Source: Nocardiopsis sp. JB363 (GTDB taxonomy: Bacteria > Actinomycetota > Actinomycetes > Streptosporangiales > Streptosporangiaceae). From it: 42,974 bases of DNA. The notes under the pieces were generated by a model. It ran no database searches. It was not told the origin of the DNA and saw nothing but the letters and a program-made list of their open reading frames with translations. The translations under genes and the position numbers were made by a program. How positions within the stretch are numbered: position 1 is the stretch's first letter; every line of letters starts with the position of its first letter. The DNA lies in contig NZ_FRFF01000054.1 of NCBI RefSeq assembly GCF_900143625.1, forward strand, positions 1-42,974, in the 5' to 3' direction. This document shows positions 16,492 through 24,932 of the stretch, piece by piece.

Positions 16492-17348
16492 CGGTTCCCT
16501 CCGAAGTGCCGGACCGGTGGGGCCCCGACGTCCACGGGGACGGAGAAGAGCGCGCCGTCGAAGGGTCCGGGGCGGCTGAGGCCGATCGTGGCGGAGGTGA
16601 CGAACAGCCGTGGCTCCGGATCGTCGACGACGCACACGCTCGTGGGTTGGGCGGCGGGCAGGGCGACCACGCGTTCCAGGGTCCCGTCGGGGTCGTAGCG
16701 GTGCACCCTTCCCGCGCCCCAGACCGCCACCCACAGGTGTCCTTCCGAGTCGACCTGCATCCCGTCGGGGTTGCCCCCGTCGACGTGGGCGAAGACGGAC
16801 CGGGCCGCGGGTTCACCCGTGGCGGAGACCTCGTAGGCGTCGATCCTGCCCGCGGCGCTGTCGGCGAGGTACATGCGGGCGCCGTCGGCGGTGAAGGCGG
16901 GCCCGTTGGGGATCGTGTAGCCCTCCAGGACCCGTGTGACCCCGCCTTCGGGGTCGGCTCGGTAGAGCGAACCGGCGCCGGGTGTGCCGTCATAGGCCAT
17001 CGACCCCGCCCAGAACCTGCCCCGGGGGTCGCAGCAGCCGTCGTTCATCCTCATCGGCGTGGCCGCGCCGTCCTCGGGTCGGGCCAGCCACCGGGGCCGG
17101 TCGCCCGCGGCGATCAGCGCCACCCCGGTGCCCGCCGCGGCGACGTAAGTCCCCGGCCGGTCCCGTACCGGGGCGACGGCGCCCAGGGGTACGTCCAGGT
17201 CGACGAGCACCTCGGCCGGCCCCGGTAGACGAGGGTCGAGTCGCAAAAGCCTGCCGGTGAGGATGTCCACCATGAGCAGGTTCGGGCCTTGAAGGCGCAG
17301 TCCCTCCCCCAGTTCGAAACGGTCCGTGCTCCACGCTTCGTTTCGCAT
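16488..17348 (-). CDS. SMP-30/gluconolactonase family lactonase
   Basis: A 286-residue six-bladed beta-propeller lactonase. Start at 17348 is set by the strong ribosome site AGGAGGTGA; a longer reading from 17390 overlaps the dehydratase end. Family landmarks: GEGLRLQGPNLLMVDI near residue 15 (the usual Glu ligand region), MRMNDGCCDPRGRFWAGSM (metal ligand Asn-Asp), YTIPNGPAFTADGARMYLADS (metal ligand Asn), and NPDGMQVDSEGHLWVA (metal ligand Asp). These proteins open sugar lactones made by sugar dehydrogenases. Within this operon the expected substrate is D-galactonolactone. Four-base ATGA overlap with the kinase. Confidence 0.88.
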   Translation of the reverse strand: MRNEAWSTDRFELGEGLRLQGPNLLMVDILTGRLLRLDPRLPGPAEVLVDLDVPLGAVAPVRDRPGTYVAAAGTGVALIAAGDRPRWLARPEDGAATPMRMNDGCCDPRGRFWAGSMAYDGTPGAGSLYRADPEGGVTRVLEGYTIPNGPAFTADGARMYLADSAAGRIDAYEVSATGEPAARSVFAHVDGGNPDGMQVDSEGHLWVAVWGAGRVHRYDPDGTLERVVALPAAQPTSVCVVDDPEPRLFVTSATIGLSRPGPFDGALFSVPVDVGAPPVRHFGGNR

Positions 17349-17361
17349 GTGCGTCACCTCC

Positions 17362-18507
17362 TCACCACTCCGCGAAGGAGCCGTCGTCATGGGTCCACAG
17401 CGGGGGCCGCCAGCGGTGGCCCCTCCGGTCCGCCCTGCGCACGGCGTCCTCGTCCACGTCCACGCCCAGCCCCGGGGCGTCGTTGCGGTGGATGTGCCCG
17501 TCGGGGAAGGCGAAGACCTCGGTGTCCAGGACGTAGTCGAGCAGTTCGGCGTCGCGGTTGTAGTGGATGCCGATGCTCTGTTCCTGGATGAGGAAGTTGG
17601 GGGTGGCGAAGGCGACCTGGAGGCTCGCCGCCAGGGCCAGGGGCCCGAGTGGGCAGTGCGGGGCCAGCAGGACGTCGTAGGTCTCGGCCAGGGAAGCGAT
17701 CCTGCGCACCTCGGAGATCCCTCCCGCGTGGGACAGGTCGGGTTGGGCGACCGCGATGCCCGCCTGGAGCGCGGGGAGGAAGTCGGTCCGGCTGAACAGG
17801 CGCTCCCCCGTGGCGATGGGCACGGGGCTGCTCCGCACGACGTCGGCCAACAGGTGCCCGTACTCGGGGAGCACGGGTTCCTCCGCGAACATGGGGCGCA
17901 GTGGCTCCAGCAGAGGCAGGACCCGGCGTGCGGTGGCGGCGTTGAAGCGCCCGTGAAAGTCCACGGCCACGTCCCGGTCCGGGCCCAGCACCTCGCGCAC
18001 TCCGGCCAGTCGTTCCACGATGCCGTCGATCTCGCGGACGGTGGCCGAGCGGCCCACCACCCCCGAGGCGTTCATCTTCACGGCGGTCAGACCGGACTCC
18101 ACGCGCGCGGCGACCGAGTCCGCCAACTCCGCCGGGTCGTCGCCGCCGACCCAGCCGTACACGCGCACCTTGTCGCGGACGGGTCCGCCCAGGAGTCGGT
18201 GCACGGGGACGCCCAGGCTCTTGCCCGCGATGTCCCACAGCGCCTGGTCGAGCCCGGCGACCGCGCTGGACAGCACCGGTCCGCCCCGGTAGAAGGCGGC
18301 CTTGGTGAGTCGCTGCCAGTGGTACTCGATGGGTGCGGGGTCCTGACCCAGAAGGAGTTCGGACAGCTCCTCCACCGCGGCCCGCACGGTCTCCGCCCGC
18401 CCCTCCACCACGGGCTCGCCCCAGCCGACGATCCCGGCGTCGGTCTCCACCCGGCACATCAGCCACCGGGGCGGGACCAGGAAGGTCTCGATACGGGTGA
18501 TTCTCAC
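17362..18507 (-). CDS. dgoD: D-galactonate dehydratase
   Basis: A 381-residue enolase-superfamily enzyme (the E. coli DgoD I recall is 382) that dehydrates D-galactonate to 2-keto-3-deoxygalactonate. Catalytic residues sit at the E. coli positions: Asp183 and base His185 (VDFHGR), Glu209 (AEEP), Glu235 (TGERLFSR), the general-acid His284 (APHCPLGP), and Glu309 (IQEQSIGIHYN). The ends also match: PPRWL near residue 13 with GWGEPVVEGRA, and PLWTHDDGSFAEW at the C-terminus. It starts at GTG 18507, overlapping the FadR stop by 4 bases, with GGAG upstream. This gene gives the best evidence that the operon handles galacto-configured substrate. Confidence 0.95.
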   Translation of the reverse strand: MRITRIETFLVPPRWLMCRVETDAGIVGWGEPVVEGRAETVRAAVEELSELLLGQDPAPIEYHWQRLTKAAFYRGGPVLSSAVAGLDQALWDIAGKSLGVPVHRLLGGPVRDKVRVYGWVGGDDPAELADSVAARVESGLTAVKMNASGVVGRSATVREIDGIVERLAGVREVLGPDRDVAVDFHGRFNAATARRVLPLLEPLRPMFAEEPVLPEYGHLLADVVRSSPVPIATGERLFSRTDFLPALQAGIAVAQPDLSHAGGISEVRRIASLAETYDVLLAPHCPLGPLALAASLQVAFATPNFLIQEQSIGIHYNRDAELLDYVLDTEVFAFPDGHIHRNDAPGLGVDVDEDAVRRADRRGHRWRPPLWTHDDGSFAEW

Positions 18508-19235
18508 TGTGGTCTCTCCAGTCGATCTTCGGACGCGTCGTACTCGGTGACGCGAAGCTGGTCCGCCCTGGCCTGGGCCAGCAGGGAGCGCATGGCGGAC
18601 TCGGCGGCGAGGGGGTCTTTGGCGATGACGGCCTCGGTGACCGCGCCGTGGCTGGGCACCGGGTCGTCGTGGGCACCCCCGTGGACCAGGCGGTCGCGTT
18701 CGGACAGTCCCGCGGCGAAGAAGACGTCCGTGCGGGTGAACAGCTCGTTGTGCGTGGCGTCCAGCAGGGCCCTGTGCCAGCGCAGGTCGGCCCGCACGGC
18801 CGCTTCGGCGGGACCCTGGACCGAGGCGGCGATGTCGGCGAGCGCGGCGCGCAGCTCGACGACGTCGGTGTCTCCTCGGCGCCGGGCCGCGAGCCGGGCG
18901 GCTGCGGGTTCCAGGGCGTCGCGCAGTTCGGCCAGCTCTTCGAAGAAGACGTCGCCCGCCCCGGCGGCGATCCGCCACCGGACCACGTCCGGGTCGAGCA
19001 GGTTCCAGTCGCCCCGCGGACGCACGAACGTCCCCTTCTTCTGCCGAGAGCCCACCAACCCCTTGGCCGCCAGCACCTTGATCGCCTCGCGGAGCGCGGT
19101 CAGGCTCAGGTCGAGCTCCTCGCTGAGCGCGACCAGGTCGATCGTCTCCCCCTCGCCGAACCCGCCGGAGAGCAGTCGCTCACCCAACAACCGCACCGTC
19201 TGGCCGTGCACACCGCGTCCCGAGTAGGCCGCCAT
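18504..19235 (-). CDS. GntR/FadR-family regulator (DgoR-like)
   Basis: A 243-residue transcription factor. The N-terminal winged helix spans residues 8-75, with LVALSEELDLSLTALREAIKVLAAKGLVGSRQ as helix-turn-helix and KKGTFVRPRGDWNLLDPDVVRWR as the wing and linker, a phrase typical of sugar-acid FadR regulators such as DgoR. The C-terminal FCD domain contains the metal-site histidines (DLRWHRALL and PSHGAV). ATG 19235 is used because GGAGGA is properly spaced for it. It sits in the middle of the operon instead of divergent from it, so it is probably cotranscribed with its targets. The expected effector is galactonate or another pathway acid (inference). Confidence 0.9.
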   Translation of the reverse strand: MAAYSGRGVHGQTVRLLGERLLSGGFGEGETIDLVALSEELDLSLTALREAIKVLAAKGLVGSRQKKGTFVRPRGDWNLLDPDVVRWRIAAGAGDVFFEELAELRDALEPAAARLAARRRGDTDVVELRAALADIAASVQGPAEAAVRADLRWHRALLDATHNELFTRTDVFFAAGLSERDRLVHGGAHDDPVPSHGAVTEAVIAKDPLAAESAMRSLLAQARADQLRVTEYDASEDRLERPQ

Positions 19236-19260
19236 CACTTCCTCCGTTCCAGGCGCCGGA

Positions 19261-20016
19261 TCACGAAGACGCCTTGTAGATACTCCACCCTCCGTCCACC
19301 GGGACGCTCACCCCGGTGACGTAGGAGGCCTCTTCGGAGGCCAGGAAGGAGATGACGGAGGCGACCTCGGCCGGGTCCCCGAAACGGCCCGCGGCGGTCT
19401 GAGCGACGCTGGCGCGACGGTCCTCCTCCCCCACCCCCTCCCAGGCGGCGGTGAGCACGGGTCCGGGCAGCACGCAGTTGACGCGCACGTTCGGCCCGTA
19501 CTCGACGGCGAGTTGGCGGGTCAGGGCGGTGAGACCGCTCTTGGCGGTGGCGTAGGCCGGTCGGCCGGGCAGCCCGAACCAGGCGTGCACCGAGGAGGTG
19601 ACGACCACGCTGCCCTCGTTGGCGATCAGGTCGTCCAGGCAGGCGCGCACCCCCAGGAACGCCCCGGTGAGGTTGACGGCCAGTTGGCGTTCCCAGGAGG
19701 CGAGGGTGGTCTCGTGGGCAGGTGCCTCCTCGAACGTGAAGGCGTTGGAGACGAGGACGCCCACCGGTCCGAAGGCGCCGCGGGCCTCGGCCACGACACG
19801 GTCCCAGGAGGCCTCGTCGCTCACGTCCGCCCGCACCGCCAGCGCGCGTCCGCCCTCCGCGCGGATGCGCTCGGCGGCCCCCTCCAGGCGCGGGGACAGG
19901 TCGGTCAGGACCACCGCGGCCCCCTCGGCGGCCAAACGGCGCGCGGTGGCCTCGCCGATGCCCTGTGCCGCGCCGGTGACCACGGCGGTCACCCCGTCGT
20001 GCCTGCTCTTGGTCAT
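19261..20016 (-). CDS. SDR-family oxidoreductase, candidate galactose dehydrogenase
   Basis: A 251-residue short-chain dehydrogenase. The cofactor-binding motif is TGAAQGIGEA (about residues 14-23), with Asp in LTDLS suggesting NAD preference. SNA replaces the usual NNAG. The catalytic set is Ser-Ser near TSSV, then Tyr-x-x-x-Lys (YATAKSG). The C-terminus reads YVTGVSVPVDGGW. Placement between the DUF4380 and regulator genes of the galactonate operon suggests oxidation of D-galactose (or a related aldose) to its lactone. A zinc dehydrogenase in the same operon is the alternative for that step. Its start has GGGAG upstream. Confidence 0.88.
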   Translation of the reverse strand: MTKSRHDGVTAVVTGAAQGIGEATARRLAAEGAAVVLTDLSPRLEGAAERIRAEGGRALAVRADVSDEASWDRVVAEARGAFGPVGVLVSNAFTFEEAPAHETTLASWERQLAVNLTGAFLGVRACLDDLIANEGSVVVTSSVHAWFGLPGRPAYATAKSGLTALTRQLAVEYGPNVRVNCVLPGPVLTAAWEGVGEEDRRASVAQTAAGRFGDPAEVASVISFLASEEASYVTGVSVPVDGGWSIYKASS

Positions 20017-20025
20017 GTCTCTCCC

Positions 20026-21231
20026 TTACGGTACGAACTCGACGTCGGTCGCGGTGTGCTCGTCGGCTCCGGGGACCGGGCTCGCCCAGCGCGTCGATTC
20101 CCCCGGTTCGGCCTGGGCCACGATGTGCCCGGAGGCCCGGTGGACGAGAGCGCCGGAGCGCAGGGCGGTGAAGGCCCCGGCCAGCCGCCCTCCCCCGGAA
20201 TCGAACCCGACCCAGTGCGGCGGTTCGCTCCAGAAGCCGTCGGGGGTCACCTCGGTCACCGCTTCCGTCCCCGCGCCGAAGCCGACCTCGATGCCCAGGG
20301 TCGCGCGCTCTCCCGGCGCGAGCTCGGTGAGCGGGCCCAAGGCCTCGACCTCGGTCACCCGGTCCACTGGGCACAGTCCGCCCAGGTGTTCCAGCGGTCG
20401 CTCCACCGGCACTTCCGACCAGACTTCGGCCCGGGACCCCGAATCCGGGTAGTCGGCGCCTTCGCTCACGTCGAAGCGCTGGGTGAGCGTGCCCGCGGCG
20501 CCCACATGGGCCAGCCACCCGGACGCCGTGGGAAAGCCGACCTTGCCGACGACCTCCGGAGAGGGCACCCGCATCACTCGGGGCGTGTGTTCCTCGACCC
20601 GCGGATTCCCGTTGCCCGCGACGAGTTCGACGGTGTGGGGACCGTCCCCCTCCACGCCCACGAAGACGCCACCGGTGTCCCGCCTCGCGCCGGGAGCTCC
20701 ATCGATCTGGGTGACGTTCCACAGCGCCCACCGGCGGACGGTGTCGGAGACGTTGAGCGCCTCCAGGTCCAGCCGGTAGCCGGCGGCGCCCGGTTCCAGG
20801 GTCAGCCGGCGACGGAGGCGCAGGCCCGACCTCGGGTCGTCGGCGCTGGTGAGGGTGAGCGTGACGGAACCGTCCGGGGCGGAGGCGGTCTCGGCGGCGT
20901 AGTGGCCCGAGTCCAGGACGGGGTCGGGCGGACCGGCCCACTCCTCGGGGCCGTCCCACCCCTGGGGCGCGGGCCAGGTCTTGTCACCGCCGACGTTGTT
21001 CCAGGCGCTCATCGGCCCGTCCACCGGACCGAGCGCCACGCCTTCCACGGGCCGCAGGTCCTCGTCCAGCAGACGGGGGTTGCGGTACAGGTGCTCGCGT
21101 CCACGATGGCGCACCGAGAGCACCCGTCCGCCCAGCCCGGGGGCCGCGACCAGTCGGATCACACCGTTGTCGAGCTCGATCCGCTCGCACGTGCCCACGC
21201 CTTGGAGCCGGATCTCGACGGGGTCGATCAT
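20026..21231 (-). CDS. DUF4380 protein (galactose-mutarotase-like fold)
   Basis: A 401-residue protein. ELDNGVIRLVAAPGLGGRVLSVRHRG near the N-terminus and the phrase GGDKTWPAPQGW near residue 85 are hallmarks of DUF4380, which shares the beta-sandwich of aldose 1-epimerases. No signal peptide is visible, so it should be cytosolic. The operon encodes a sugar dehydrogenase that would act on one anomer, so a mutarotase role for galactose is plausible, but this is inference and catalytic residues are not established. Start 21231 has GGAGGAAGG; the ATG overlaps the upstream dehydrogenase stop by 4 bases. Confidence 0.82.
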   Translation of the reverse strand: MIDPVEIRLQGVGTCERIELDNGVIRLVAAPGLGGRVLSVRHRGREHLYRNPRLLDEDLRPVEGVALGPVDGPMSAWNNVGGDKTWPAPQGWDGPEEWAGPPDPVLDSGHYAAETASAPDGSVTLTLTSADDPRSGLRLRRRLTLEPGAAGYRLDLEALNVSDTVRRWALWNVTQIDGAPGARRDTGGVFVGVEGDGPHTVELVAGNGNPRVEEHTPRVMRVPSPEVVGKVGFPTASGWLAHVGAAGTLTQRFDVSEGADYPDSGSRAEVWSEVPVERPLEHLGGLCPVDRVTEVEALGPLTELAPGERATLGIEVGFGAGTEAVTEVTPDGFWSEPPHWVGFDSGGGRLAGAFTALRSGALVHRASGHIVAQAEPGESTRWASPVPGADEHTATDVEFVP

Positions 21232-22316
21232 CCTTCCTCCCGGTTGATCAGGCACACCTTGCCCCGGCTCTCGCCGGCGGCGAGCCGATAGGCGGTGTCG
21301 GCCTCGGTGAGGTCGAAGCGGTCGGAGACCACACGTTGCGGGGACAGCCCCCAGCGGACCAGGTTCACCGACAACTCGGCCATGGCCGGCAGCGAAGTCA
21401 CCCAGGAGGCGTACAGGGTGAGCTGCTTGTGCAGGAGGGTGTCGGAGACCTCGGTCTCCAACGTGCCGCCCTCGCCGACCAGGGAGACCCGACCCCATTC
21501 GGCCGCGTTCTCCAAGGCCAGGGATCGACCCGCGCGCGATCCCGAACAGTCGATGACCGTCGCCGCGCCCCGGCCGGAGGTGGCCCGGCCGATCTCCTCG
21601 GCCGCCGTCTCCGGGGCGGCCAGGACGTCGAAGACGTCCAGGGTGGCGGCCCATTCACGGCGCCGCTCGTTGGGTTCCACCCCGATGACGCGGGTGGCGC
21701 CCATGCCCCGGCCGATCATCCCCGCGGCCAGGCCGACCGGCCCCAGGCCGACGACGAGCAGGTCTCCGTCGCCGTCGACCCCGATGCGCCGCAGGCCCTC
21801 ATAGGCGGTACCGAACCCGCAGGCGATGAGCGCCCCGTCCACGAAGGTGAGCTCGTCGGGCAGGGGGACGCAGGTCGACTCCTCCGCCAGCAGGTACTGG
21901 GCGTGGCCGCCGTCGCGCTGCCAGCCGTAGGAGGCCCGACCCGGGTCCGTGCAGCTGATCATGTAGCCGCGGCGGCAGTTGTCGCACAGCCCGCAACCGG
22001 CGATGTGGTAGACGATGACCCGGTCGCCCGGACCGAACCTGCGGCAGCCCGGGCCGGCCTGGACGATCGTCCCCGAGGGCTCGTGACCGGCGATGACGCC
22101 GCGGTAGGCGGGCCCGTCGACGCCTCGGTGGGTCTTGTGCTCGTGGTAGATGTAGCCGATGTCGCTGCCGCAGATGCCGGAGGCCCCGACCTTCAGCAGG
22201 ACCTGTCCCGGTCCGGGCTCGGGCACGGGCAGGGTCTCCACGACCGCGGTGGAGTCGCCGGGCAGACGCACCCCGCGCATGGTCCGGGGCGGAGTGTTCG
22301 GGTCCTTGGCGTTCAT
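21228..22316 (-). CDS. Zinc-dependent alcohol (polyol/sugar) dehydrogenase
   Basis: A 362-residue medium-chain dehydrogenase. Catalytic-zinc motifs are GASGICGSDIGYIY (Cys) and IAGHEPSG (His-Glu). The structural-zinc loop has GCGLCDNCRRGYMISC, four cysteines in the usual spacing. The nucleotide-binding motif is GLGPVGLAAGMIG followed by Glu in GVEPNE. Overall it resembles the threonine/sorbitol dehydrogenase branch often found in sugar catabolic operons. It could be the galactose 1-dehydrogenase of the pathway or could bring another polyol or sugar into it. It is followed by the DUF4380 gene with ATGA overlap. Confidence 0.88.
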   Translation of the reverse strand: MNAKDPNTPPRTMRGVRLPGDSTAVVETLPVPEPGPGQVLLKVGASGICGSDIGYIYHEHKTHRGVDGPAYRGVIAGHEPSGTIVQAGPGCRRFGPGDRVIVYHIAGCGLCDNCRRGYMISCTDPGRASYGWQRDGGHAQYLLAEESTCVPLPDELTFVDGALIACGFGTAYEGLRRIGVDGDGDLLVVGLGPVGLAAGMIGRGMGATRVIGVEPNERRREWAATLDVFDVLAAPETAAEEIGRATSGRGAATVIDCSGSRAGRSLALENAAEWGRVSLVGEGGTLETEVSDTLLHKQLTLYASWVTSLPAMAELSVNLVRWGLSPQRVVSDRFDLTEADTAYRLAAGESRGKVCLINREEG

Positions 22317-22337
22317 GTCGGTGTTCCCCCGTTCGGG

Positions 22338-23348
22338 TCAGGCGAGTCGGTTGGCGGCGCTGCGCCGGCTGATGATGACGTTGATCAGGACGGCCCCGAC
22401 GATGATGAGGCCGCGCACCACGTCCTGGAAGAAGGAGTTGACTCCGAGCAGTACCAGGCCGTTGGCGATGACGGTGATGAAGACGACGCCGAGGAAGGTA
22501 CCGCCGAGCGAGCCGCGCCCACCGGCGAGCGCGGTGCCCCCGATGACGACGGCGGCGATGACGTCGAACTCCAGCCCCGCCGCGGCGCCGCCGTTGCCCG
22601 AGCCCAGACGGGCCGCGAGCAGCACACCGGTGATGGCGGCGAGCAGCCCGGTGGTGGCGAACAGCAGGATGCGCACCCGGGCCACGTTGAGCCCGGCCAG
22701 CTGTGCGGCCGCCGCGTTGCCGCCGGTGGCGTACACGGACCGCCCGTAGGCGGTGTACTTGGCGACGTAGGCGAAGACCGCGAACAGCACGAGCATGACC
22801 AGCGCGGCGGTGGGCACGCCCAGGATGGATCCGCCGAGCACGTCGAACACGGCGCTCTCGGGCAGCGGCACGGGTAGCGCGTCGGTCATGTACAACGCCA
22901 GGCCGCCCAACACGCTCCACAGGCCCAACGTGGTGATGAAGGAGGGCACGTTGAACCGGGCTCTGAGCCACCCGGCGAGTGCGCCCCACAGCAGACCCAT
23001 GGCCAGGGTGAGCAGGATGGCGCCGAGCACGCCCAGATTCCACTCCGTGGCGCCCTTGGCGACGATGACCGAGGCGAAGGCGACGGCCGGGCCGATGCTG
23101 ATGTCGATCTCCCCGGCGATGATCACCAGGGTGACGCCCCAGGCCGCGATGCCGATCGTCGCGGCGTTGCGCAGGAGGCCGAGTTGGTTGTCCATGCTCA
23201 GGAACCCGGAAGCGGAGAACCCGAGGATGACGTAGAGGAGGAGGATGGCGGCCAGGAGGCCGATCTCGTTGAGGCGGTGGCCGTAGCGGCCGATGAAGTC
23301 GCCGCGGGCGGAGACCGCTTCGCCGGTGACCTTGGTCGTGGTGGTCAT
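22338..23348 (-). CDS. CUT2 (RbsC-type) sugar ABC transporter permease
   Basis: A 336-residue inner-membrane permease with about eight to ten hydrophobic segments. Family marks are the GEIDISIGPAVAFASV motif near residue 80, the loop GRSVYATGGNAAAAQLAGLNVARVRI that contacts the ATPase, and IAAVVIGGTALAGGRGSLGGTFLGV. Start MTTTTK at 23348 has GAGGTAG upstream. It lies 14 bases downstream of its ATPase gene and completes a binding-protein/ATPase/permease set. Substrate is probably the sugar degraded by the operon (D-galactose or an aldonate), inferred from context. Confidence 0.9.
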   Translation of the reverse strand: MTTTTKVTGEAVSARGDFIGRYGHRLNEIGLLAAILLLYVILGFSASGFLSMDNQLGLLRNAATIGIAAWGVTLVIIAGEIDISIGPAVAFASVIVAKGATEWNLGVLGAILLTLAMGLLWGALAGWLRARFNVPSFITTLGLWSVLGGLALYMTDALPVPLPESAVFDVLGGSILGVPTAALVMLVLFAVFAYVAKYTAYGRSVYATGGNAAAAQLAGLNVARVRILLFATTGLLAAITGVLLAARLGSGNGGAAAGLEFDVIAAVVIGGTALAGGRGSLGGTFLGVVFITVIANGLVLLGVNSFFQDVVRGLIIVGAVLINVIISRRSAANRLA

Positions 23349-23362
23349 TTCTACCTCGCCGT

Positions 23363-24883
23363 TCACGCCGCCATCGCGGCGGCCATGATGTTGTCCAGGG
23401 TGATGTCTTCGCCGGTGAACTCGCCTTCGAGGCGTCCTGCGCGCAAGGCCAGCACGCGATCGCACACGAGCGGCAGCTCCTCCAGTTCGCTGGAGACGAA
23501 GAGGACCGCGGCGCCCTGCTCCGCGAGTTCACGGACGATCGCGTAGATCTGGGCCTTGGCCTCCACGTCCACGCCGCGGGTGGGTTCGTCCAGGAGCAGG
23601 ATGCGGCTTCCGGCGTGCAGCCAACGGCCGATGACGGCCTTTTGCTGGTTGCCGCCGCTGAGGTTGACGATGGGTGTCTCGGGTGTGGCCGCCTTGATGG
23701 ACAGGCGGTCGATGAGGTCGCGTCCGAGGGAGGAGACCCGCGAGGGGAGCACGGTCCCGGCCCGGGAGGCCCCTCCGTACCAGGTCATGATCATGTTCTC
23801 GGAGACTCCGAGGAGGGGGACCACGCCCTCTCCCTTGCGGTCCTCGGGGGTGATGCCCACTCCCAGACGCCGCATGGTGCGCGGGGTGGGGCGTGCCACC
23901 GGCTCACCATCGACCGCCACGGCGCCCCGGGACGGGGTGAACCCGGCCAGCGCGCGCAGGAGTTCGGTGCGCCCGGATCCCATGAGACCACCCAGCCCCA
24001 GGACCTCCCCGGGGTGCAGGTCGAAGGAGACGCTCTCGACCTTGGGAGGGACCGCGAGGTCGCGGACCGACAGCAGGGGCGTGTCCGAGAGGGGGCTCCG
24101 GCGCCGTGGCGCCGCTTCCGCCTCCTTCGCGCGTTCGCCGAGCATGAGCGAGACGATGCGCTCGGTGGTGGCGCCCCGTACCGGCACCGTCTCCACGATG
24201 GCGCCGTCGCGCATGACGGTGACGGTGTCGGCCACGCGGCGGATCTCGTCCAGGCGGTGGCTGACGTAGATGACGCCCACCCCGCGTTCGGCCACCCGCG
24301 AGACCGCTTCCAGGACGGCCTCCGCCTCGGCCGCGGCCAGGGCGCTGGTGGGTTCGTCCAGGATGAGGAGTCGGGGCCTGGATCGGAAGGCGCGGGCGAT
24401 CTCGACGAGCTGTTGTCGAGCCAGGGGCAGCTCTCCGACGCGGGTGCCGGGCGAGATGCGCACGCCGAGTTCGGCGAAGATCTCCTCGGCACCGGACGTC
24501 ATGGCCGCGTAGTCGATGCGTCCGTGTTCCTTGGGCCAGGACCCGAGGTAGAGGTTCTCCGCGGCGGAGAGCTCCGGGACCAGGCTGAGTTCCTGGTAGA
24601 CGGTGCCCACGCCGAGCTCCGCCGAACGGCGGATCCCTCCGTCGCCGAGGAGGAGGTCGCCGATCTCGATCTCGCCCTCGTCGGGTGTCTCCACTCCGGA
24701 CAACAGACGGATCAGGGTGGATTTGCCGGCTCCGTTGCGGCCGAGCAGGGCGCGGACCTCTCCGGCCCGGACCTCGAAGTCCGCGTGGTCCAGTGCGGTG
24801 ACTCCGGGGTAACTCTTGGTCGCGCCGCGCACGCGGGCCACGACCTCGGTGGCGGGCGCCGCCTCGGTGGGGTTGTCGCTCAT
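23363..24883 (-). CDS. CUT2 (RbsA/MglA-type) sugar ABC ATPase with two nucleotide-binding domains
   Basis: A 506-residue duplicated ATPase. The first half has Walker [11 protein letters not shown]-loop VYQELS, a signature region degenerate to [15 protein letters not shown], and Walker [12 protein letters not shown]. The second half has GLMGSGRTE in the Walker A position, signature [15 protein letters not shown], and [11 protein letters not shown]. This asymmetry is the rule for RbsA/MglA proteins. ATG 24883 has GGAG five bases upstream, and the longer reading lacks family similarity. It energises the neighbouring permease. Confidence 0.92.
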   Translation of the reverse strand: MSDNPTEAAPATEVVARVRGATKSYPGVTALDHADFEVRAGEVRALLGRNGAGKSTLIRLLSGVETPDEGEIEIGDLLLGDGGIRRSAELGVGTVYQELSLVPELSAAENLYLGSWPKEHGRIDYAAMTSGAEEIFAELGVRISPGTRVGELPLARQQLVEIARAFRSRPRLLILDEPTSALAAAEAEAVLEAVSRVAERGVGVIYVSHRLDEIRRVADTVTVMRDGAIVETVPVRGATTERIVSLMLGERAKEAEAAPRRRSPLSDTPLLSVRDLAVPPKVESVSFDLHPGEVLGLGGLMGSGRTELLRALAGFTPSRGAVAVDGEPVARPTPRTMRRLGVGITPEDRKGEGVVPLLGVSENMIMTWYGGASRAGTVLPSRVSSLGRDLIDRLSIKAATPETPIVNLSGGNQQKAVIGRWLHAGSRILLLDEPTRGVDVEAKAQIYAIVRELAEQGAAVLFVSSELEELPLVCDRVLALRAGRLEGEFTGEDITLDNIMAAAMAA

Positions 24884-24932
24884 GGGTGCTCCATGGGTGG
24901 GACGAAGGTGGGACGGGTGGCTCGAAGGGTCG

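Noticed and set aside
19235..20959. 574-codon frame across SDR and DUF4380 genes
   Set aside because: Arg/Gly-rich shadow in another frame; the real genes have clear motifs and ribosome sites.
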